Positions 1-7,334 of a stretch of 8,166 nt of DNA are shown in pieces. A program made the position numbers and the translations under genes. The stretch lies in contig CAJTSB010000048.1 in NCBI GenBank assembly GCA_910578825.1, positions 1 to 8,166 of the forward strand, written 5' to 3'. Position 1 is the stretch's first letter. Each line of letters starts with the position of its first letter. The notes beneath the pieces are model-generated. The model searched no databases, was not told where the DNA came from, and saw only the letters and a list, made by a program, of their open reading frames with translations. The stretch comes from an uncultured Lachnospiraceae bacterium (GTDB lineage: Bacteria; Bacillota; Clostridia; Lachnospirales; Lachnospiraceae).

Positions 1-909
1 ACTCTAACTTCCGTTACCATCTACGGCATCAATAAATCAATCAGTTTTTCTTCTTCTCTGAAAAACTATCTGAAATCTGATAAGGGAAAATTTTATAACT
101 GGCGATATGGAAATATCTATTACACAAAAAATGGTAAAGGGTCTCCCCTGCTTTTAATCCATGATTTAAATCCAATGTCTTCTGATTATGAATGGAATAA
201 AATTGTAAAACAGCTTTCAAAACACCATACAGTATATACACTGGATCTTCTTGGCTGCGGGCGGAGTGACAAACCTAATATCACATACACCAATTTCCTT
301 TACGTACAGTTAATCACAGATTTTATAAAAAATATAATTGGAGCAGAAACAGATGTAATCACAACAGGAGAATCCTCTTCCTTTACATTTATGGCATGTC
401 ATATGAACCATGAATGTTTTAACAAGATAATTGCAATCAATCCCTCCAATTTATCCAAACTTTGTAAGTCACCGGACAAAAAGAAAAATACCGTAAAATA
501 TATGATTGACCTTCCAATCATCGGAACATTTTTTTATAATCTCATGTTCAGCAAAAAAATTATAAATAATATCTTTTCAAAAAAATACTTTAGCAGAAAA
601 CAAATGCTCTCTTCAACAACTACAGAATATTATTATGAATCTGCTCATCTTGGAGAGAGTCGCGGCAAATATTTATTATCAAGCATAAAGTCTGATTATA
701 CGAACATTAATATTATACATGCTCTGAAATTAATGCGTAACGATATTTACCTGATTGGAAGTTTGGAAAAAGAGGGAATTCGAAATATTGTTGATTCCTA
801 TTTATACTATAATCCTTCTATCAAATCCTTTTATATATCTGAATCAAAATACCTACCACAGCTTGAAACAGCGGAAAAATTATTACAAATTATTGATACC
901 TGTTTATAA
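1..909 (+). CDS. alpha/beta-hydrolase-fold protein, 5'-truncated by window edge, catalytic motifs degenerate
   Basis: The reading frame is open from base 1, so the start lies outside the window; 302 residues and a TAA stop are visible. An ATG at 175 exists, but starting there would remove the first core strand and the His-Asp that follow the fold's pattern. Numbering visible residues from base 1, LLLIHD (50-55) fits the strand and oxyanion region, and LDLLGCGRSDKP fits the strand and loop typical of the fold. TTGESSSF places a Ser125 at the nucleophile elbow, but the motif is G-E-S-S-S instead of GxSxG. The segment aligning with the usual acid reads GSLEKEG (253-259). The C-terminal SKYLPQLE (282-289) matches the usual GHxPxxE motif with the histidine replaced. 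The gene converges on rsmG and is transcribed toward the presumed origin. Substrate and function are unknown; it may be a weak hydrolase or a non-catalytic scaffold. The fold assignment is good, and loss of catalysis is inferred. Confidence 0.8.
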   Translation, partial: TLTSVTIYGINKSISFSSSLKNYLKSDKGKFYNWRYGNIYYTKNGKGSPLLLIHDLNPMSSDYEWNKIVKQLSKHHTVYTLDLLGCGRSDKPNITYTNFLYVQLITDFIKNIIGAETDVITTGESSSFTFMACHMNHECFNKIIAINPSNLSKLCKSPDKKKNTVKYMIDLPIIGTFFYNLMFSKKIINNIFSKKYFSRKQMLSSTTTEYYYESAHLGESRGKYLLSSIKSDYTNINIIHALKLMRNDIYLIGSLEKEGIRNIVDSYLYYNPSIKSFYISESKYLPQLETAEKLLQIIDTCL

Positions 910-925
910 TGGAAGATATTTTTTA

Positions 926-962
926 AAAATGAGGATGTGGCATATAACCACATCCTCATTTT
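926..962. terminator. bidirectional rho-independent terminator between convergent genes
   Basis: A perfect 15-bp inverted repeat (926-940 with 948-962) encloses a 7-base loop. The stem core is GAGGATGTGG with its complement, and A-rich and T-rich outer arms give a T-run on either strand. It lies 16 bases past the hydrolase stop and 14 bases past the rsmG stop, so it can end transcription from both sides. Confidence 0.92.
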
Positions 963-976
963 CTTGAGCTAAATTT

Positions 977-1696
977 CTATAAAGGTTTCTTGGCAGGCGT
1001 ACCCGCCTTTCTGGGATAAGTTTCGGGCGTCCGCTTTTTCTTTTTTATTTTCACAAAAGATCGAGAAATGTCTGTTCCAGCCAAAACAAATTTTTCGACT
1101 TCATCTATCTCACCTCCCAGAACTCGGATAGCATTTTTTGCCTGATCAATTTCTTCTTCGATATCTCCCGATTTATAAGAAACAAATAATCCCTCTTGTT
1201 TTACAAATGGAAGACAATACTCGCTTAAAGAAGATAGATTAGCGACTGCACGGGAAACACAAAGATCAAAACCTTCCCGGTATTCTGATTTTCTTGCCAT
1301 TTTTTCCGCTCTACCATGTATTGCGCGGATTTTTAATAAATCTAACTTTGCAATCACATCCTCAAGAAAAAGAACTCGTTTATTCAAAGAATCCATCAGC
1401 ACAATCTCTAACTGAGGAAATGCAATCTTCAAAGGAATGCCTGGAAACCCAGCTCCAGTTCCTAAATCTAAAATCCGAAATGGTTGATTCATATTCAAAG
1501 TTCTCACAAGACTGAGAGAATCCAGAAAATGTTTTTCAACCACTTCCTCAAATTCTGTAATTGCAGTCAAATTAACAACCTTATTTCTCTCAACCAACAA
1601 TTCATAAAAATCTAAAAATTGATTTATTTGTTTTTCAGTAAGACAAATATCTAATTCCTTCAATCCATCCTGAAATCTTTTTAACTGATATTCCAT
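977..1696 (-). CDS. rsmG: 16S rRNA (guanine-527-N7) methyltransferase RsmG (GidB)
   Basis: RsmG transfers a methyl group from S-adenosylmethionine to N7 of G527 in the 530 loop of 16S rRNA, in the cytoplasm. The 239-residue protein is full length for the family. The family motif NLTAIT is at 42-47, the SAM-binding glycine loop LDLGTGAGFPG at 76-86, an acidic MDS at 101-103 after the second strand, and the conserved VSRAVANL at 147-154. The C-terminus ends in the basic YPRKAGTP segment common in Firmicute homologues. The ATG start is preceded by AAGGGAG (1702-1708) five bases upstream. It is the last gene of the mnmE-mnmG-rsmG run, 58 bases after mnmG, with no terminator seen between them, so it is probably co-transcribed. 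A strong terminator follows it. In other bacteria loss of rsmG gives low-level streptomycin resistance. Confidence 0.97.
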   Translation of the reverse strand: MEYQLKRFQDGLKELDICLTEKQINQFLDFYELLVERNKVVNLTAITEFEEVVEKHFLDSLSLVRTLNMNQPFRILDLGTGAGFPGIPLKIAFPQLEIVLMDSLNKRVLFLEDVIAKLDLLKIRAIHGRAEKMARKSEYREGFDLCVSRAVANLSSLSEYCLPFVKQEGLFVSYKSGDIEEEIDQAKNAIRVLGGEIDEVEKFVLAGTDISRSFVKIKKKKRTPETYPRKAGTPAKKPL

Positions 1697-1745
1697 ATAT
1701 TCTCCCTTTTCACTATTACCAATTCTATTATTACATTTACGCTAC

Positions 1746-1760
1746 CAATAGTAACTATTG
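1746..1760. repeat. short perfect palindrome over the mnmG stop codon
   Basis: CAATAGTAACTATTG is two 7-base arms around a single central base, and the mnmG stop codon (1755-1757) lies within it. It is AT-rich, has no T-tract, and is too tight to fold as a hairpin without opening the centre. It could be a weak protein site or chance. Confidence 0.3.
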
Positions 1761-3650
1761 AGAATCAAACTTCTGACGATTTCTCTGTTCCATATAAACC
1801 AGGAGAACAGAAATATCTGCTGGCGAAACTCCAGATATCCGAGACGCCTGTCCAACATTCACCGGCTGATACAAATTCAGTTTTTGTTTGGCCTCAATGC
1901 GTAGACTATTTATTCCGCTGTAATCAAAATTCTGCGGCAATTTTTTATTTTCCAGTTTCTTAAATTCCCTGACCTGTTTCATCTGTCGTTTGATATATCC
2001 ATCATACTTAATATGAATATTCACCTGCTCAATAACATCACCCGCAAGCTTTGGTCTGTTTTCGTCTATTTCTGCCAGATCATCATAGCATAATTCCGGA
2101 CGGCGAATCAACTCTGCAAGTGTCGTCCCTGTTTTGAGAGGGGTGCTGTGATGATCCTCCAATAATTTTTGAACTTTTGCATTCGCTCCAATATTCACAT
2201 GTTCAATTCTCTCTACTTCCTCAGCAATCAAACGTTCCTTTTCTACTACCCAATCATATCGATCCTGTCCAATCAATCCTATATGATATCCTTTTTTTGT
2301 AAGGCGTAAATCTGCATTATCCTGCCTTAAAAGTAAGCGATATTCCGCTCTTGATGTCATCATGCGGTAAGGCTCATGATTTTCTTTTGTCACCAAATCA
2401 TCAATCAAGACTCCAATATAAGATTCGGAGCGATCTAAGATGAGCGGCTCGTTTCCAAGTATTGACATCGCAGCATTGATACCAGCAACCAGCCCCTGCG
2501 CTGCCGCTTCCTCATAACCGGAACTTCCATTAAACTGTCCACCGGAAAATAATCCTTTTATGTTCTTAAATTCCAGCGTCGGATAAAGTTGTCTTGGATT
2601 AATGCAATCATATTCTATGGCATAAGCATTGCGGACAATCTTCGCATGTTCCAATCCCGGAACACTGTGATACATGTTATACTGGACATCTTCCGGAAGA
2701 GAACTGGACATACCGCCAACATACATTTCATTTGTATACAATCCCTCCGGTTCAATAAACACCTGATGACGTTCCTTATCTGCAAACTTTACCACCTTAT
2801 CTTCAATGGAAGGACAATATCTCGGTCCCGTTCCCTCAATCATTCCGGAATACAAAGGCGAACGATCCAGATTTTCCTTAATAATTTCATGCGTCTCCTT
2901 CGTCGTATAAGTGAGCCAGCAGGAAACCTGATCAATTTGTACATCCTGTGGATTTGTTGTAAAAGAAAATGGAACTACGCTCTCATCTCCTTTTTGCTCC
3001 TGCATCTTACTAAAATCAATGGATCTTTTATCTATTCTTGCCGGAGTTCCTGTTTTAAAGCGGAATATTTCTACACCATTATCTATAAGTGACTGAGATA
3101 ATTCATTTGCGGACTGCAAACCATTGGGACCTGTATGATTGACAACATCGCCATAAAGACATCTGGCCTTTAAATAAGTTCCGGTACAAAGTACAACAGC
3201 TCTACAATTATAGATTGCTCCGGAAAAAGTCTTTACACCTTTTATCACACCATCCTCAATAATAAGTTCTGTTACTTCTGCCTGACGCAAAGTAAGATGT
3301 TCCGTATTTTCTAATGTCATGCGCATATTGCGACTATATTCCGCTTTATCAGCTTGTGCGCGTAAAGAATGTACAGCTGGTCCTTTGGAAACATTCAACA
3401 TCTTTGATTGAATAAAGGTTTTATCAATATTAATCCCCATTTGTCCGCCAAGCGCATCAACTTCCCGGACAAGATGTCCTTTGGAACTGCCTCCAATATT
3501 GGGATTACAGGGCATAAGGGCAATACTTTCTACACTGACAGTAAATACAATCGTATCTAATCCAAGCCTGGCAGCGGCTAACGCCGCCTCACATCCTGCA
3601 TGTCCGGCTCCTACCACACAAACATCATAATTTTCTATTACACAAGGCAT
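1755..3650 (-). CDS. mnmG: tRNA uridine-34 carboxymethylaminomethyl-modifying enzyme, FAD subunit MnmG (GidA)
   Basis: MnmG is the FAD- and NADH-dependent partner of MnmE; the complex builds the 5-carboxymethylaminomethyl group on the wobble uridine of tRNAs reading NNA/NNG codons, using methylene-tetrahydrofolate. The 631 residues match the usual length. The N-terminal dinucleotide-binding motif GAGHAG is at 14-19. The two cysteines known to matter in the family are present: Cys48 in MPCNPNIGG and Cys279 in GPRYCPSIEDK. The signature PYRMMTSRAEYRLLLRQDNA occupies about 427-446. The C-terminal helical domain that binds MnmE is intact, including the SRISGVSPADISVLL region near the end. The ATG start is supported by AGGAGG at 3658-3663, seven bases upstream. 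It follows mnmE by 46 bases with no terminator in between, consistent with co-transcription and equal supply of the two subunits. Confidence 0.98.
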   Translation of the reverse strand: MPCVIENYDVCVVGAGHAGCEAALAAARLGLDTIVFTVSVESIALMPCNPNIGGSSKGHLVREVDALGGQMGINIDKTFIQSKMLNVSKGPAVHSLRAQADKAEYSRNMRMTLENTEHLTLRQAEVTELIIEDGVIKGVKTFSGAIYNCRAVVLCTGTYLKARCLYGDVVNHTGPNGLQSANELSQSLIDNGVEIFRFKTGTPARIDKRSIDFSKMQEQKGDESVVPFSFTTNPQDVQIDQVSCWLTYTTKETHEIIKENLDRSPLYSGMIEGTGPRYCPSIEDKVVKFADKERHQVFIEPEGLYTNEMYVGGMSSSLPEDVQYNMYHSVPGLEHAKIVRNAYAIEYDCINPRQLYPTLEFKNIKGLFSGGQFNGSSGYEEAAAQGLVAGINAAMSILGNEPLILDRSESYIGVLIDDLVTKENHEPYRMMTSRAEYRLLLRQDNADLRLTKKGYHIGLIGQDRYDWVVEKERLIAEEVERIEHVNIGANAKVQKLLEDHHSTPLKTGTTLAELIRRPELCYDDLAEIDENRPKLAGDVIEQVNIHIKYDGYIKRQMKQVREFKKLENKKLPQNFDYSGINSLRIEAKQKLNLYQPVNVGQASRISGVSPADISVLLVYMEQRNRQKFDSQ

Positions 3651-3696
3651 AGGATTTCCTCCTTTATAGAATAAATAAAATTAAATGTAAAATTAA

Positions 3697-5088
3697 TTAT
3701 TTTCCCATACAAAATTTCGAGAATATCTCATTCACCAGATCTTCTTCCACTGTCTCTCCGGTAATATTTCCAAGTTTTTCATAAGCATCCATCAAATCAA
3801 TCGAATAAAAATCTTCCGGCATTTGATTTTCAATACTCTGCTCCACCAGTTTCAAACTTTGCAAGGCAGATTGTAAAGCAGATTTTTGTCTTACATTTGT
3901 TATGATAATCTCTTCATTTGCAGTAATCTCTCCGGAAAAAAACATTTCCTGAATTGTATTCTTTAGTTTCTCAATTCCTGTTTCCTGTTTCGCAGATATC
4001 GAAATCATAGGAAATGATAATTTCTGTTGTGACAATTTTTGCCTCAAAACGTCTTCTGAAATAAGCTGCGATAAATCAGACTTATTTAAAAGAATAAGCA
4101 CCTTATGGTTTTGCAAAAGTTTTAAAATATCTTCATCATTCTTATCTAAATCCACGGAAGAATCTACAACATAAATGACCAGATCTGACTTTTCTATATA
4201 TTCCTTTGCTTTCTCAACACCAATCTGTTCTATTCTTTCTTTTGTATCACGGATACCTGCAGTATCTATAACATGTAAAAGAATACCATCCAAATTAATC
4301 TGTTCTTCCAAAACATCCCGGGTCGTGCCAGGCGTATCTGTTACAATTGCACGCTCCCTTCCAACAAGCACATTCATCAGAGAAGATTTTCCAGCGTTCG
4401 GTTTTCCTACAATTACCGTTCGAATACCTTCTTTCATCAATTCTCCATTTTCGGATACAGATAAGAGTTCTTCTATTTCTTTCGCAATTTTTCCAATCGT
4501 AAGATGCAGCTGTTCCCCAAACCCATCAAGCGAAATATGTTCCGGATCATCCAGCGCAGATTCAATATAAGCTATTTCATGAATAATTCCTGCACGAAGA
4601 TTTTTTATTTTCTCCCTGACATTGCCTCGAAGCTGGTGTATCGAAGAATCCAGGGCAAAATCATTCCTGGCATTAATAACGTCAATCACAGATTCTGCCT
4701 GAGAAAGATCAATCCTTCCGTTTAAAAATGCACGTTTTGTAAATTCTCCCGGATCTGCTGGTCTGGCACCATATTTTATGACAGTCTCCAAAATCCGTTT
4801 CATAACGAGCGTCCCACCATGACAATTGATTTCTACCGTATCTTCCATGGTATAACTATGGGGTGCTTTCATAATTGCAACCATAACTTCATCTATTATT
4901 TTCTCATCATCACAAATAAATCCATAATGAATTGTATGGCTCGACATTTGCGATAAAACTTTTCCACCATGTTTTGACTGATAAACTTTATCAATTATTT
5001 TCAAAGATTCTTCCCCGCTCATCCGCACAATTCCAATTCCAGAATTTGACAGAGCAGTTGCAATTGCTGCAATGGTATCTCCTCGCAT
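3697..5088 (-). CDS. mnmE: tRNA modification GTPase MnmE (TrmE/ThdF)
   Basis: MnmE is the GTPase half of the MnmE-MnmG complex that modifies U34 of certain tRNAs; GTP hydrolysis drives a G-domain dimerisation cycle. The 463-residue protein starts at MRGDTIAAIATAL, the usual family N-terminus, with AAAGGA six bases upstream. The frame is open further, to an ATG at 5169, but that extension has no homology pattern and runs through the terminator stem after jag. The N-terminal formyl-folate domain covers about 1-120. The embedded G domain shows P-loop GKPNAGKSS (228-236), switch TTRD (255-258), DTAG (275-278), NKSD (335-338) and SAK (365-367). The protein ends in CMGK, the C-x-G-K motif whose cysteine is important in E. 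coli. All motifs look intact. It starts the second half of the cluster, after the jag terminator; its promoter was not identified. Confidence 0.97.
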   Translation of the reverse strand: MRGDTIAAIATALSNSGIGIVRMSGEESLKIIDKVYQSKHGGKVLSQMSSHTIHYGFICDDEKIIDEVMVAIMKAPHSYTMEDTVEINCHGGTLVMKRILETVIKYGARPADPGEFTKRAFLNGRIDLSQAESVIDVINARNDFALDSSIHQLRGNVREKIKNLRAGIIHEIAYIESALDDPEHISLDGFGEQLHLTIGKIAKEIEELLSVSENGELMKEGIRTVIVGKPNAGKSSLMNVLVGRERAIVTDTPGTTRDVLEEQINLDGILLHVIDTAGIRDTKERIEQIGVEKAKEYIEKSDLVIYVVDSSVDLDKNDEDILKLLQNHKVLILLNKSDLSQLISEDVLRQKLSQQKLSFPMISISAKQETGIEKLKNTIQEMFFSGEITANEEIIITNVRQKSALQSALQSLKLVEQSIENQMPEDFYSIDLMDAYEKLGNITGETVEEDLVNEIFSKFCMGK

Positions 5089-5094
5089 AATTTT

Positions 5095-5100
5095 TCCTTT
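5095..5100 (-). promoter_or_regulatory. ribosome binding site that fixes the mnmE start
   Basis: AAAGGA lies six bases before the ATG at 5088-5086. No comparable site precedes the in-frame ATG at 5169, so this site supports the shorter, family-consistent MnmE. Confidence 0.75.
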
Positions 5101-5146
5101 CAAATCATAAATAAAATCAATAATTTCATTTTGATTGCACGATAGT

Positions 5147-5183
5147 AAAAAGGCTTTCCCGACAAACATCTGAGAAAGCCTTT
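5147..5183 (-). terminator. rho-independent terminator after jag
   Basis: On the minus strand a perfect 10-bp stem, AAAGGCTTTC pairing with GAAAGCCTTT (5174-5183 with 5149-5158), encloses a 15-base loop and runs into five T residues followed by AC. It begins eight bases after the jag stop. It should end, or at least reduce, transcription from the rpmH promoter before mnmE. On the plus strand only three T residues follow the stem, so the signal is directional. Confidence 0.85.
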
Positions 5184-5191
5184 GACTTGAA

Positions 5192-5821
5192 CTATGAATT
5201 TTTCTTCAAAGTAACTACCACATATCTGTAAGGTTCTTCTCCCTCGCTGTGTGTGCTTACATATTTATCACTCTGCAAGGTAGAATGGATAACGCGTCTC
5301 TCATAAGGATTCATTGGCTCAAGAGAAACCGGACGTTTTGTCCTCTTAACCTTATATGCAATATTCTTAGCCAGATTTTCCAGAGTATCCCTGCGTCTTT
5401 TTCTATAATTCTCTGTATCAATCTTTACTTTAACAAATTCATTTACCTGTTTACCAACCGCAAGGTTTGTCAAATACTGTAAGGAATCCAGAGTCTGTCC
5501 ACGTTTTCCAATTAAAACGCCCATCTCATCCCCTTTCAGTTCAACATCAATATTTTTCTCATCCTCACTCTTGGTAACAATAATCTCAACTTCCATATTC
5601 ATTGCACGGAAGACGTCGCCTAAAAATTCTTTTACAAACTGATCAATCGAAAACTTTTTCCAAATCTTTACTACTGCAGGCTTACTGCCGATTCCCAAGA
5701 ATCCGGCGCTTCCTTTATCAATAATTTCTGTCTCTACTTTATCACTTGTAGTTCCAAGTTTCACAAGACCTTCTGTAATAGCGTCATCTACTGTTTTTGC
5801 TGATATTTCAATATAATCCAT
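5192..5821 (-). CDS. jag: RNA-binding protein Jag (KhpB/EloR), Jag-N, KH and R3H domains
   Basis: Jag is the SpoIIIJ-associated single-stranded-nucleic-acid-binding protein. In streptococci the homologue (KhpB/EloR) partners with KhpA and affects cell elongation; here that role is inferred. The 209 residues show three domains. The Jag-N domain is about 1-52 with the marker GSAGFLGIGSKPA (37-49). The KH domain is about 75-150 with the RNA-binding loop GKRG at 105-108. The R3H domain is about 150-207 with NPYERRVIH, giving Arg175 and His179 for the RxxxH motif. No membrane segment is seen. The ATG start has AGGGGG at 5830-5835, eight bases upstream. It lies 19 bases after yidC, the usual pairing in Firmicutes, and is the last gene before a terminator. 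Confidence 0.96.
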   Translation of the reverse strand: MDYIEISAKTVDDAITEGLVKLGTTSDKVETEIIDKGSAGFLGIGSKPAVVKIWKKFSIDQFVKEFLGDVFRAMNMEVEIIVTKSEDEKNIDVELKGDEMGVLIGKRGQTLDSLQYLTNLAVGKQVNEFVKVKIDTENYRKRRRDTLENLAKNIAYKVKRTKRPVSLEPMNPYERRVIHSTLQSDKYVSTHSEGEEPYRYVVVTLKKNS

Positions 5822-5840
5822 ATCAAGTTCCCCCTGTCCT

Positions 5841-7106
5841 TTACTTATTATTACGTTCGTTAAAATCTTTTACCATATTTGCCTTCTCCAAAAGGCTTCC
5901 TTTTTTGGCACTCTTTGCATATTCTGCAGTCTGACGAAGTATCTCTTCTTTTTCTTCTGTTACAACTGTCTCTGTAATCTTCTTTGTGTTAATTCTGGCT
6001 GCATTTGCAATCTGATTCTCATGAATTCCCTGTTTTTCTTTTTTCTTCTTAGCCTTTTCTTTATTCTTCTCAATGATAGCTTCCAAATCCAGATTTTTAA
6101 AATGATAATTCAAAGCTATCTGCTGAATGGAACGAATAACTGATCCGGCAATCCAGTAAATACCAGCTCCGACCGGAACACTGAATACCATAACAAGGGA
6201 AAACAAAGGCATAACCCTGTTCATAGTTTTCATCTGTCTTGCCATTGCATCGTTCTCATCATTTGTCATGCTAACGGTTCCAGTAGACATCAACTTAATA
6301 TTGACAACCTGTGACAAATAAGAAATCAATGGAATCAAAATTGCTCCAAAAATCAAAATAAAATCTTTGCTTTCCCATCCGGTAGAAATAAGATTTACAG
6401 GAGAGTTTGCAATGTTGATACCAAAAAAATTATTCATGTGCTGTACAGAAGCCTCTACAGAAGTAATCGCATCTGTCAGACCTCCAAAATTATCACGCAA
6501 AACATCCCATCCGGTACTTGGAAGAGCATAGAGAACATCTATGATGGAATTAGAAGTCGTAGTCGCATCCGTAAAATCCAGTTTAGTAACTACACTTGAA
6601 TCTGTTACGACTTTCTCCATCAAATCCTTAAATCCATCTACATTAACAATCTTATCAACAAGACCGGTATAAACCAACTTTACACTGCCTACATACGCGG
6701 GTACATTTCTCACTACATTATACATGGCAATGAAAATTGGAAAGTTGATTAACATCTGTACACAACTTCCCATAGCGGAAACACCGTATTTTTCATATAC
6801 TGCCTGTGTCTCCTCATTCATCTTCTGCATGGAAGCCTGATCTTTTTTATTCTTATATTTTTCCCGGATCGCATTGATTTCCGGCTGCATTTCATGCGTC
6901 AGTTTGGAAAATTTCTGCTGTTTGTAGGTCAAAGGCGTCATCAGAAAATAAATAATAAATGTAAACAATACAATACAAACAGCAATATTCTGAATACCGA
7001 ACACATCATTCAGAAACATATACAGGCTATTCATAATATAACCAATCAAACGTGAAATCGGTCCAATGATTTTACCTGGATACTGAGTCAAAATAATTTC
7101 TGTCAA
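5841..7106 (-). CDS. yidC: membrane protein insertase YidC (Oxa1/SpoIIIJ family)
   Basis: YidC inserts and folds membrane proteins, alone or with SecYEG. The start is TTG, with AGGAGG nine bases upstream. The 421 residues show a membrane-associated N-terminal helix, TM1 at about 38-59, a basic cytoplasmic coiled-coil hairpin at 60-105 (PLTYKQQKFSKL onward), TM2 at about 111-132, TM3 at about 247-268, and a closing TM pair at about 299-333 containing the family segment VPVGAGIYW. A lysine- and glutamate-rich tail (335-421) probably contacts ribosomes or RNA. There is no lipobox cysteine, unlike Bacillus SpoIIIJ. Two oddities stand out. Tyr53 occupies the place where most Gram-positive YidC proteins carry the groove arginine. 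The TM2-TM3 region (about 133-246) is much longer than in Bacillus proteins. Synteny with yidD upstream and jag downstream supports the call. Confidence 0.96.
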   Translation of the reverse strand: MTEIILTQYPGKIIGPISRLIGYIMNSLYMFLNDVFGIQNIAVCIVLFTFIIYFLMTPLTYKQQKFSKLTHEMQPEINAIREKYKNKKDQASMQKMNEETQAVYEKYGVSAMGSCVQMLINFPIFIAMYNVVRNVPAYVGSVKLVYTGLVDKIVNVDGFKDLMEKVVTDSSVVTKLDFTDATTTSNSIIDVLYALPSTGWDVLRDNFGGLTDAITSVEASVQHMNNFFGINIANSPVNLISTGWESKDFILIFGAILIPLISYLSQVVNIKLMSTGTVSMTNDENDAMARQMKTMNRVMPLFSLVMVFSVPVGAGIYWIAGSVIRSIQQIALNYHFKNLDLEAIIEKNKEKAKKKKEKQGIHENQIANAARINTKKITETVVTEEKEEILRQTAEYAKSAKKGSLLEKANMVKDFNERNNK

Positions 7107-7115
7107 TTTGATAAA

Positions 7116-7121
7116 CCTCCT
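7116..7121 (-). promoter_or_regulatory. strong Shine-Dalgarno site for the yidC TTG start
   Basis: A full AGGAGG sits nine bases upstream of the TTG at 7106-7104. It fixes this non-ATG start and lies within the 18-base gap after the yidD stop. Confidence 0.85.
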
Positions 7122-7124
7122 AAA

Positions 7125-7334
7125 TTAGGGAACTGGATCATATCCTCCCTTTGAGAAAGGATTGCATCGCAAAATACGCCACCCGGCTAACAAAGATCCT
7201 TTCAATGCCCCATGTTTCTCAATTGCTTCCAAACCGTAAGCAGAACAGGTAGGATAATAAGGACATTTTGTCGTCTTGAAAGGCGATAAGTATTTTTGGT
7301 ATAACCTAATAAAATAAATAAGGATTCTTTTCAA
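7125..7334 (-). CDS. yidD: membrane protein insertion efficiency factor YidD
   Basis: YidD is a small membrane-associated protein that assists YidC-dependent insertion in E. coli; its exact mechanism is not settled. The 69 residues cover the whole family core: an N-terminal amphipathic segment KRILIYFIRLYQKYLSPF, the cysteine motif CPYYPTCSAYGLEAI (24-38), and the end motif LRCNPFSKGGYDPVP. All three conserved cysteines (24, 30, 57) are present. The start is inferred to be TTG at 7334-7332. The in-frame codons before it are GTT, ATT and then a TGA stop, so no longer ATG form is possible. The Shine-Dalgarno site is weak (AAGAAG, about ten bases upstream). It lies between rnpA (57-base gap) and yidC (18-base gap) in one transcription unit. 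Confidence 0.93.
   Translation of the reverse strand: MKRILIYFIRLYQKYLSPFKTTKCPYYPTCSAYGLEAIEKHGALKGSLLAGWRILRCNPFSKGGYDPVP

Noticed and set aside
175..909. The hydrolase as a complete gene starting at ATG 175
   Set aside because: The frame is open back to base 1 and the residues encoded upstream (including LLLIHD) are part of the fold, so the gene is truncated by the window, not started at 175.
2589..3092. A 167-codon plus-strand frame inside mnmG
   Set aside because: It lies fully antisense to a well-conserved gene, has no ribosome binding site context and no recognisable domain.
3651..3696. AT-rich imperfect palindrome between mnmE and mnmG as a terminator
   Set aside because: The pairing is A/T only and lacks a GC core; it is more likely ordinary AT-rich spacer within an operon.
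4175..4570. A 131-codon plus-strand frame inside mnmE
   Set aside because: Serine-rich antisense shadow of the MnmE GTPase domain with no family features.
5104..5109. TATGAT on the minus strand as a -10 element for mnmE
   Set aside because: No -35-like hexamer stands at proper spacing, and the implied transcription start would fall at or inside the ribosome binding site.
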